NCBI GenBank assembly: GCA_024699715.1
Contig: JANPRD010000011.1
Span: forward strand, 94,906-158,905
From: Candidatus Methanophagales archaeon
GTDB taxonomy: Archaea > Halobacteriota > Syntropharchaeia > Alkanophagales > Methanospirareceae
Direction of reading: 5' to 3'
DNA length: 64,000 nucleotides
Below, piece by piece: positions 57,548 through 64,000 of the stretch. Position numbers and translations under genes: made by a program. Every line of letters starts with the position of its first letter. Position 1 is the stretch's first letter. The notes under the pieces were generated by a model. It ran no database searches and was not told the origin of the DNA. It worked only from the letters and a program-made list of their open reading frames with translations.

Positions 57548-58210
57548 TCAACGCAAGAAAAGCCTGTATTTCGGCTGCTCTTCCTTTATTTCCTCCTCTA
57601 TTCGCCTCGCAATTATTTTCTCAGGATGGTGCAGACCCTTCACTCGCCTCGTCAAGTCCTCAAAACTCTTGAATTCGCCCTTCTTCCGCTCTTCCAGAAT
57701 CGCCCACATGAGTTTCTTTCCTATGCCTGGGAGGAGGTCAAGCGTGTGCAGTCTCGGCGTTATAGGTTCTGACTCGTTGAAAATGCGAATAAACTCGCTT
57801 TCTCGCTCTTTCACGATTTCCTCAAGCACTTGAGGCAGTGAAATCTTCGCTGTTGGCGTCAATTCTTCATACTTTAAACGCTTATTCACATGGTCAATCA
57901 CATCTCTGTATCCCTCACCGATGTAAACTCGCTCGCCAACAGCAGGCATCTTCCCCTTCTTAGGCGTCAATTCCATCAAAACAAATTTCGTCTCCCCAAC
58001 TGCCTGCACGAGCGGCTTACGCTGAAAAACAGGACGAGGGTCGTCAGGATGCCCATACGGCAGGAAATCCAGAACCCGTGCATACTTCTCCTTACGCTCC
58101 TTCTCTTCTCTACGCCTGCTGACCTCCTTGAGCAGCCTCTCCAACTTCTCCCGCTCCCTCCTCCCCCTCTCCCGCTCTCGCTCCCTTCCCCACTCCCGCT
58201 CTTCCTGCAT
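57548..58210 (-). CDS. DUF655 family protein (putative RNA/DNA-binding, HhH domain)
   Basis: A 220-residue archaeal DUF655 protein. The N-terminal 45 residues are almost all Arg and Glu. ARVLDFLPYGHPDDPRP, PAVGERVYIGEGYRDVIDHV and a C-terminal helix-hairpin-helix (LHTLDLLPGIGKKLMWAILE) are typical. DUF655 is conserved next to rpoF in archaea, as here, and is thought to bind nucleic acid. The charged N-terminus is an extension beyond the usual family start. Confidence 0.85.
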   Translation of the reverse strand: MQEEREWGRERERERGRREREKLERLLKEVSRRREEKERKEKYARVLDFLPYGHPDDPRPVFQRKPLVQAVGETKFVLMELTPKKGKMPAVGERVYIGEGYRDVIDHVNKRLKYEELTPTAKISLPQVLEEIVKERESEFIRIFNESEPITPRLHTLDLLPGIGKKLMWAILEERKKGEFKSFEDLTRRVKGLHHPEKIIARRIEEEIKEEQPKYRLFLR

Positions 58211-58325
58211 TTTATTCCCTCCTCTGATGCCTCTGAAAACTCAAAAACAGCAACAGAATTCAATCTTCTCCCTCTAACCTCTCTTTGCCTTCCTCTCACG
58301 CCTCCCTCTCTCTCTCTGCCCCTGC

Positions 58326-58679
58326 TCACTCGTATTTCGCAACGCAGTCCAAAATGCGTTCAATATCCTCTTTTGAGAGCGTGAAGCGTTCTTTCGCATA
58401 TATTGCCCGCACTTCACTCTCACTCTTCGGCATCAAATCTGCAATACGAACAGCTATCTCCTCGTTCATTTTATCCATTTTAAGTAATTCATTCACGAGC
58501 TCTCGTGAGCGTTTCGCATCCATTTTCGCAAATTTCGTGACATGTGAAAGCACTTTCCGCTTCTCATACCTCATCTCCGAGCCTGATTCCGCAGCAGACG
58601 CCTTCATCGCCTCCAATATCTCCTTCACTTCCGCAAATGTGAGCGGTTCCTCCGACAATACCTTCTTCACTATCATCAC
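58326..58679 (-). CDS. rpoF: RNA polymerase subunit F (Rpb4 homologue)
   Basis: A 117-residue subunit that forms the polymerase stalk with RpoE. KVLSEEPLTFAEVKEILEAM, RKVLSHVTKFAKMDAKRSRE and RIADLMPKSESEVRAIYAKE then ILDCVAKYE match archaeal RpoF. The ribosomal protein L21e gene that usually precedes it is not seen in the 265 bp upstream (58680-58944), which hold no recognisable gene. Confidence 0.88.
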   Translation of the reverse strand: MMIVKKVLSEEPLTFAEVKEILEAMKASAAESGSEMRYEKRKVLSHVTKFAKMDAKRSRELVNELLKMDKMNEEIAVRIADLMPKSESEVRAIYAKERFTLSKEDIERILDCVAKYE

Positions 58680-58944
58680 TTATTCATTGAAGAGAAAAAA
58701 TAAAAAGTTTTTCCCGATGCGAAGCGAGAAGCGTGTGGCTTAAATTTGATTCTGCGCATTTATGAGTCTCTCTTTTTTCGCCATCTACACAAGCACTCAA
58801 GCGGTCACGCAAGCTTCTCTGCGGGAGACTTCAGCAGGTGCAACGAGAACATGGTCGCCCGAATGCGAAGCCCGTAAAGATTTGAGTGAGCGAAATGATT
58901 CCCGATAGTTTTATTATTGCTCCTTGAGTGAATTGGGTGCGGAC

Positions 58945-60237
58945 ATGGGGAAGGAGGAGAAGGGCATGGAAAAATCCGAGAAAGGCATCGTGAAGGACAT
59001 TCGTCTCGCTGCGGAGGGTCTGCGTAGGATTGAATTTGTGGCGATGAGGATGCCCGTTTTGGGACTCTTGCGAGAGCGGTTCAAGGAGGAGAAGCCTCTT
59101 AAGGGCGTTAAAATAACCGCATGCCTGCATGTCACGACGGAGACTGCGGTTTTGCTGCGAACACTCAAGGAGGGCGGTGCGGAAATTTCACTCGCAGCTG
59201 CGAATCCGCTCTCAACGCAGGACGATGTCGCCGCTGCTCTCGCAGAAGAGGGCATAAAAACATTCGCTTTCAGAGGCGAAACCACTGAAGAATACTACGA
59301 ATGCTTGGACAAAGCGATAGAATCACGCCAGCCTGAAATTCTGCTTGACGACGGCGGAGATGCGATTACGAGGGTGCACGAGAAGTTTTCAGCGCTCGCA
59401 GACGCAGTTATTGGTGCCTGTGAAGAAACAACTACGGGCGTAATTCGGCATAAAGCTCGTGAGCTCGCCTCAAAACTGCGATTCCCTGTGATTGCTGTGA
59501 ACGATGCAGAGACGAAAATGATGTTTGACAACCGCTACGGGACAGGACAATCAACAATTCATGGCATACTAAACGCAACGAACATACTTTTTGCGGGAAA
59601 AACTGTCGTTGTCGCAGGTTACGGCTGGTGCGGTCGTGGCATCGCCTTGCGTGCTCGTGGTCTCGGCGCAAATGTTGTTGTCGTGGAAGTGAATCCTCGC
59701 AAGGCATTAGAGGCGGTAATGGACGGTTATCGTGTGATGCCCATGCGAGATGCCGCCAAAATCGGCGATATTTTCATCACCGCAACAGGAGATATTTCTG
59801 TAATAAGAAAAGAACACTTCACTGAGATGAAGGATGGAGCTATTCTTGCGAATGCAGGGCATTTCAATGTTGAAATTGATATTAAGGGCTTGCATGAAAT
59901 CGCTGTAAAGCGTAGGAAAGTCTCAGAACATGTTGAAGAATTCACGCTTCACGACGGTCGTAGGCTGTTCCTACTCTCAGAGGGCAGGATTGTGAATCTC
60001 ACCGCTGCTTACGGGCATCCTCCCGAAGTCATGGACATGAGTTTCGCAAATCAGGCGTTGTGCGTGAAATTCCTCGTTGAGAACGGCGGAAAACTGGAGA
60101 AGCGTGTTTATTCAGTTCCGAAAGAGATTGACGAGGAGGTCGCAAGGCTGAAACTGCAAACGATGGGCATTGAAATCGAAACGCTCACGGAAGAGCAGGC
60201 GAAATACCTCTCCTCCTGGGAGGCTGGCACTTCTTAA
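58945..60237 (+). CDS. ahcY: S-adenosylhomocysteine hydrolase family
   Basis: Hydrolyses S-adenosylhomocysteine (or, in some methanogens, S-inosylhomocysteine), clearing the by-product of methylation. It is 430 residues from the ATG at 58945. [71 protein letters not shown] and NAD fold [20 protein letters not shown] are present. [20 protein letters not shown] closes the active site. The start is chosen over the TTG at 58924 because GGGTG precedes it. Confidence 0.92.
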   Translation: MGKEEKGMEKSEKGIVKDIRLAAEGLRRIEFVAMRMPVLGLLRERFKEEKPLKGVKITACLHVTTETAVLLRTLKEGGAEISLAAANPLSTQDDVAAALAEEGIKTFAFRGETTEEYYECLDKAIESRQPEILLDDGGDAITRVHEKFSALADAVIGACEETTTGVIRHKARELASKLRFPVIAVNDAETKMMFDNRYGTGQSTIHGILNATNILFAGKTVVVAGYGWCGRGIALRARGLGANVVVVEVNPRKALEAVMDGYRVMPMRDAAKIGDIFITATGDISVIRKEHFTEMKDGAILANAGHFNVEIDIKGLHEIAVKRRKVSEHVEEFTLHDGRRLFLLSEGRIVNLTAAYGHPPEVMDMSFANQALCVKFLVENGGKLEKRVYSVPKEIDEEVARLKLQTMGIEIETLTEEQAKYLSSWEAGTS

Positions 60238-60319
60238 CGCCACTCGTTCCTCACGAAACCGTCCCTGTCTCTCCCTTCTCGGCATGTGGCGTCTCGCTTG
60301 CTTGGATGTGTGTGTGAAA

Positions 60320-61411
60320 ATGACGGGGAAAAGCGTTTTTCTTTACAGTGATGCGTATTTGAAGTATAATTTAGGAGAGACGCATCCGCTTAAGCCTGAC
60401 AGATGCAAGAGAACGCTTGAAATTCTGCGAAGATTGGGTGTTTTTGATGATGAGAATGTGATGTTAGTGGAGCCGAATCCAGCAGCGGAGGAGGAATTAA
60501 AGCTCATTCACAGCGAAGAATACATAAATTTCGTTAAGAGGATGAGTGAGCGAGGCTACGGTCTTCTGGATTTAGGGGACACGCCTGTGACGAAAGGCAT
60601 TTACGAGGGTGCTGTTGCGAGGGTCGGTGGCTCTTTGGAGGGTGCGAGGCTGCTTGCGGAGGGAAAAGCGACGCATGCGTTCAACTTCGGCGGAGGCTGG
60701 CATCACGCACACAGAGACGGTGCTGCTGGCTTCTGCGTTTTCAACGATGTTGCGATTGCTGCGAGATTTCTGCTTAAGAGAGGCTTCAGGCGGATTGCGA
60801 TTATTGACATTGACGGACATCACGGCGACGGCACGCAAGAAGCCTTCTACGAAGAAAGCGATGTTCTCACAATCTCCTTCCACAGATACGGCTTCGGCTT
60901 CTACCCAGGAACAGGCAGCACAGAAGAGATCGGTGAGAACGAAGGAAAAGGCTACTCCGTGAATGTTCCGCTTCCTGCTGGGACGAGCGACGCCTCCTAC
61001 CTCTTTGCCTTCGGCGAAATCGTTCCTCCGCTGCTCTCCGCTTTCAAGCCCGAAATACTCATTCAGCAGTTCGGAGCAGACGCACACTACGAAGACCCAC
61101 TTGTCGGTCTCGCACTCACAACGCATGCATACGAGGAAATCGCAAAGAGGATGCACGCACTCGCCCATTCGCTCTGCGAAGGTCGCCTTCTCATTCTCGG
61201 AGGCGGGGGATACAAGCCCGAAAATGTCGCTCGCATTTGGTCGCTCGCATTCCTCGTCATTTCGGGTGCGAAGTGCGAAAAAAGTGCTTACGAGAAACTG
61301 CACGACAGCGTTGAAGTCCGCAGGAAAGCATCGGAGAAAATAAGCAACGAAGTTCGGAAAGTCGTTGAAGAAGTTAAGAAAAAAGTGTTCAAATTTCACG
61401 GTATCGGTTAA
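60320..61411 (+). CDS. Histone deacetylase/AcuC-like amidohydrolase
   Basis: A 363-residue zinc deacetylase of the HDAC/AcuC superfamily. NFGGGWHHAHRDGAAGFCVF holds the charge-relay His pair. IDIDGHHGDGTQEAFYEESD holds zinc ligands. QFGADAHYEDPLVGL holds the third ligand. LILGGGGYKPENVARIWSL closes the site. Substrates in archaea include acetylated polyamines, proteins such as Alba, or acetyl-CoA synthetase. The ATG at 60320 begins at the conserved YSDAYLKYNLGETHPL. A longer frame from 60170 overlaps ahcY and is rejected. Confidence 0.9.
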   Translation: MTGKSVFLYSDAYLKYNLGETHPLKPDRCKRTLEILRRLGVFDDENVMLVEPNPAAEEELKLIHSEEYINFVKRMSERGYGLLDLGDTPVTKGIYEGAVARVGGSLEGARLLAEGKATHAFNFGGGWHHAHRDGAAGFCVFNDVAIAARFLLKRGFRRIAIIDIDGHHGDGTQEAFYEESDVLTISFHRYGFGFYPGTGSTEEIGENEGKGYSVNVPLPAGTSDASYLFAFGEIVPPLLSAFKPEILIQQFGADAHYEDPLVGLALTTHAYEEIAKRMHALAHSLCEGRLLILGGGGYKPENVARIWSLAFLVISGAKCEKSAYEKLHDSVEVRRKASEKISNEVRKVVEEVKKKVFKFHGIG

Positions 61412-61460
61412 ACGGCATGTTAAACAGCATCGGCTAAGGCGAGTAAGAGGAGGAAGCGAA

Positions 61461-61829
61461 ATGGAAGGAGAGGAAATCCGCCAGTCGGGATTTGAGAGCG
61501 GTGTTGGCGGAGAGGGCAGTAAGGACGGTGCAGACGGCGGTGCTACTGCGGAGGAGGCTGCGGAGGTAGAGGCGGAGGCAGATGCGAAGGCGAAGAGTGC
61601 GGAGAAAACAGAGGAAAGGCGGAGAGAGCGTTTGAAGCGGAGGATTGAGCATTGGATTGAACACAACAGGGAGCATGCGGAGGGCTTCAGGCGAGCAGCG
61701 GAAGAAGCGGAGACGCTTCGCTTGCACGAAGTCAGCGAAGTTTTGAGGGAAGCGGCAAAGCGTTTGGAAGAGGCGTCCTCGCTCTTAGAGAGGGCAAGCA
61801 GCGCACTTGAAGCAAAACACGGAGATTAA
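61461..61829 (+). CDS. Small helical protein with acidic N-terminus, unknown function
   Basis: A 122-residue protein. Residues 1-50 are low-complexity Gly/Glu/Ala. Residues 53-120 form an amphipathic helical pair: RIEHWIEHNREHAEGFRRAA, then LREAAKRLEEASSLLERASS. The HWIEHNxEHAE pattern recurs in small proteins of methanogens and sulfate reducers, but no function is known to me. GAGGAAG precedes the ATG. It follows the deacetylase by 49 bp on the same strand. Confidence 0.6.
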   Translation: MEGEEIRQSGFESGVGGEGSKDGADGGATAEEAAEVEAEADAKAKSAEKTEERRRERLKRRIEHWIEHNREHAEGFRRAAEEAETLRLHEVSEVLREAAKRLEEASSLLERASSALEAKHGD

Positions 61830-62127
61830 GCCAAAACTTTTATTTCGTTGATTTCGTTGCTCCTTCCTACTCACCTCTCCGCAACTTCTCCGCAACCCGC
61901 CTCTTCCACCATGCTTTCAGGTGGAAGCACAAACACACTCATGAGGCAAAAATCTCTTTATTCTCTTTCTCGCATCCTTTTTTCGCATTCACAATTTAAT
62001 TTTCCTTTCGGAACTCTTCCAATTTTCTAAAGAAAAGCATTTAAATATTTCTGTTTGTGATTTGAAGTGGGAAGAGTGAGCGGGGTGGAGGGAGAGGGGG
62101 CGAGAATGGAACTAAACGACGAGGGAG

Positions 62128-62607
62128 ATGGCAGTGGTAGATGTGAAGGAGACTTATGAAGAAACATGTGGAGGCGAAGGGAGGCGAGTTCTGATTGCAG
62201 ACAGTTCAGCATTTGTCAGAATAATGCTCTCAATAGTGTTGAGGAAGATGGGTTTTGATGTTGTCGGTCTTGCAAGAGACTGCGAGGAGGCGGAGAGAAA
62301 ATGCATAGAACTCGCTCCTGACATCCTAATTTTGGATGCAAAGTTGGAAGGAGGGGATGGAATAAATGTAACGAGGCGCATATTGAGGGAGAATGCGGCG
62401 ACTGTTGTCATTCTTCTGTTTCCAGATGCGAAGGGCATGTCCTTAAAGGCTGCGGAGGCTGTCAGGGCGGGAGCTGTGGGGTTTTTGCGGAAGCCTCTCT
62501 CTGAGGGCGAGCTGCGGCGTAACATGGAGCGAATGCTCGCAAATGAGGGTGTGAGAGTGGTGGAAGGCAGCGCAGACAGCAATATGGAGAAGAGGAGAGG
62601 GAAGTAG
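62128..62607 (+). CDS. CheY-like response regulator (single receiver domain)
   Basis: A 159-residue receiver protein. Phospho-acceptor Asp is in APDILILDAKLEGGDG (about residue 71), the acidic pocket in RVLIADSSAFVR, and the conserved Lys in GAVGFLRKPLSEGEL. No output domain follows. The histidine kinase is not in the window. The 298 bp before it (61830-62127) contain only T-rich sequence and short frames. It is followed immediately by a second response regulator. Confidence 0.85.
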   Translation: MAVVDVKETYEETCGGEGRRVLIADSSAFVRIMLSIVLRKMGFDVVGLARDCEEAERKCIELAPDILILDAKLEGGDGINVTRRILRENAATVVILLFPDAKGMSLKAAEAVRAGAVGFLRKPLSEGELRRNMERMLANEGVRVVEGSADSNMEKRRGK

Positions 62608-62680
62608 GTTGGGTGTGTTGTGGCGTGTTGTGGTCGTGTTGTGGGGTGTGGTGCGTTTTCAGAGAGGAGAGGAAGAAGAG

Positions 62681-63172
62681 GTGTTGAATGTGAGTGAGGC
62701 GTCGGAGAGTAGTAGGAGAAGGGAGGAGTTGTCTGGAGAGCAAGAGGAGGAAGGACGCAGGCTGAAAGTTCTGCTTGTTGAGGATGAGGAGGCGCATGCG
62801 ATTATTCTTAAGCGGATGCTGCAGAAGAGCAGGTTGAAAACGCAGATATATGAGGTGAGAGATGGCGAATCTGCCCTAAATTTCCTTTTCAACAGAGGAG
62901 AATATGCTGACAAGGAGAAATATCCGAGACCTGATGTTGTTCTGCTTGACTTGAGGCTCCCAAAGGTTGACGGCACTGAAGTGCTGCGTCAGATAAAAGA
63001 GAGTCGTGAGCTGAGGGACTTGCCCGTTGTCGTGCTTACTTCCTCAGATAGAGACGAGGACATCATTAAAACTTACGAGAACGGCGCATCAGGTTACATA
63101 CTAAAAACCTCTTTCATTCGCAAAAGCCCGAGAATGGACAGCCTCCTCGACATCATTCTCTCTATCGTCTGA
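62681..63172 (+). CDS. Response regulator, Rcp1-like single receiver domain
   Basis: A receiver protein of about 163 residues. KVLLVEDEEAHAIILKRMLQ is the acidic pocket, DVVLLDLRLPKVDGTEVL the phospho-Asp site and SGYILKTSFIRKSPRMDSLL the Lys region. ESALNFLFNRGEYADKEKYP is typical of the Rcp1 subgroup that partners phytochrome-like or PAS kinases. The start is uncertain: the frame opens upstream at 62609, but that part encodes a Val/Trp-rich stretch unlike any receiver. The GTG at 62681 after GAGGAAGAAGAG is preferred. Its 3' end overlaps endonuclease V on the other strand by 72 bp. Confidence 0.78.
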   Translation: MLNVSEASESSRRREELSGEQEEEGRRLKVLLVEDEEAHAIILKRMLQKSRLKTQIYEVRDGESALNFLFNRGEYADKEKYPRPDVVLLDLRLPKVDGTEVLRQIKESRELRDLPVVVLTSSDRDEDIIKTYENGASGYILKTSFIRKSPRMDSLLDIILSIV

Positions 63173-63970
63173 ACCGTTGTAGGTTTGCCTGCGAACTTCC
63201 TGCTCGCTGTGTCGCTGCTGTTTCTGCCTTCTCTGCCGTCTCTGCTGTCTCCGCTCTCTGTTGTTGCTGTTGTCGCTGTTGCTACCGTTTTTAAATCTCT
63301 TCTTTATTTCATTTGCGTAATTGTGTGCAATCCTCGTAGGTTCAGGCAACTTATGCTTGCGAATGCATCTTTTTGTCAGTTCAAGAGCAGTTGAAAGAGA
63401 GATTTTGTGACCGGGAGCGACAATAATGGGTCTGCAACCCCGCTTACTCTTTAAAAAGAATCCGACAACTCGCCCCTTAAATCTTATTTCTGTTGCTTCT
63501 CCTTCCTTTTCTGGAATTTCGCCACGACCACAGAGCAATTTCTTCGCAACGCCTATTGTTGCGACATCAAGCGAGACGCCGACATGTGTCGCCAAACCTG
63601 CGAATCTCGGGTGATTCACACCGCAACCATCTACGAAAAGCACCTCAGGCTTCCGCCTCAAACGCTTGAACGCCTCTGCGATTGCGGGTGCTTCCCTGAA
63701 CGCAAGCAACCCCGGAATATATGGGAAATTCACAGGCAGAACCGCAAAAGCTCGCTCAACGACCTCAAGCGAGGGATAAGCGAGGACAACAACCGCAGAA
63801 ATTATTTTTTCATTTTCATTCTCAAGAATGAACGCTTGGTCGGCACCGCCAACAAGAGAGAGGCTTTCAAGCGAAATGCAGTCCTCCCAAATCGCCAAAG
63901 ATGCAATTTCCGCTTGCATTCGGTAGTATTCCGCATATTTACGCTCCAATTCCTTCCACGCTGCTCGCAT
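63101..63970 (-). CDS. nfi: Endonuclease V with low-complexity C-terminal extension
   Basis: Cleaves DNA (or RNA) next to deoxyinosine/inosine. It is 289 residues. GGADQAFILENENEKIISAV holds the first catalytic Asp. YIPGLLAFREAPAIAEAF and EVLFVDGCGVNHPRFAGLAT with THVGVSLDVATIGVAKKLLC complete the Nfi fold, and LTKRCIRKHKLPEPTRIAHN ends it near residue 220. The last 65 residues are Gln/Arg/Asn-rich (NSDNSNNRERRQQRRQRR) and unlike any Nfi. This tail runs 72 bp into the convergent response-regulator gene. Confidence 0.88.
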   Translation of the reverse strand: MRAAWKELERKYAEYYRMQAEIASLAIWEDCISLESLSLVGGADQAFILENENEKIISAVVVLAYPSLEVVERAFAVLPVNFPYIPGLLAFREAPAIAEAFKRLRRKPEVLFVDGCGVNHPRFAGLATHVGVSLDVATIGVAKKLLCGRGEIPEKEGEATEIRFKGRVVGFFLKSKRGCRPIIVAPGHKISLSTALELTKRCIRKHKLPEPTRIAHNYANEIKKRFKNGSNSDNSNNRERRQQRRQRRQKQQRHSEQEVRRQTYNGSDDRENDVEEAVHSRAFANERGF

Positions 63971-64000
63971 TTCCTTTTCCCTTTAACCTCCTCAAATAAG

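Noticed and set aside
60572..61666. Long minus-strand reading frame (364 codons) opposite the deacetylase
   Set aside because: Its product is Ser/Phe/Arg-rich without any family motif, while the plus strand encodes a complete HDAC-type enzyme with all catalytic residues. It is an antisense shadow from biased codon use.

Overview
The window is archaeal and comes from a methanogen-related or anaerobic methane/alkane-oxidising lineage (Methanosarcinia/Syntrophoarchaeia-like; an ANME-1-type organism fits but is inferred). The signs are: coenzyme M biosynthesis genes (cysteate synthase, fused sulfopyruvate decarboxylase), two HdrA-type flavoproteins, an archaeal type A RNase P RNA, TiaS, ApgM, PurS, archaeal RpoF, DUF655, DUF2124, an AcnX/phosphomevalonate dehydratase subunit and a PGF-CTERM sorting signal.

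Layout: 1-5 kb has a partial anaerobic ribonucleotide reductase, leuB, leuA and DUF2124. 5-11 kb has a CBS protein, apgM, an AT-rich DNA methyltransferase, an acylphosphatase with a heptad-repeat tail, aconitase X and a decayed TnpB element. 12-15.6 kb has pyrE, purC, cimA and tRNA-Thr(GGT). From 15.6 to 30.85 kb a unit of about 7.6 kb occurs twice in tandem. Each unit carries rpsB, ftsZ, rnpB, purS, trpS and a broken type IIG-like restriction-modification gene; the two RM copies differ sharply only in their target-recognition region. 31-33 kb is an AT-rich island with paired half-permeases and a cupin. 33-36 kb holds DUF116, tiaS and a small flavoprotein. 35.8-44.2 kb is a branched-chain amino acid block (ilvC, ilvN, ilvB, ilvD), interrupted by an Nmad3-like gene and by two genes flanked by attC-like (integron cassette) sites. 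44.3-45.6 kb is a second decayed transposase. 45.7-51.2 kb is one operon mixing a sulfonate-type ABC transporter with two coenzyme M biosynthesis enzymes. Its substrate-binding protein appears circularly permuted. A divergent HTH regulator follows, then two HdrA genes (one carrying an inserted GltD/NfnB-like module), DUF655 and rpoF. The right end has ahcY, a deacetylase, a small helical protein, two response regulators and endonuclease V.

Many conserved genes (leuA, purC, tiaS, ilvB, both hdrA genes) are each interrupted by one or two frame changes with no other decay. This looks more like sequencing error or repeat slippage than loss of function. The transposases and RM genes, in contrast, carry multiple lesions. 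Genes of the chromosomal backbone often contain charged or G/A-rich low-complexity insertions, and several frame changes fall in or next to them.
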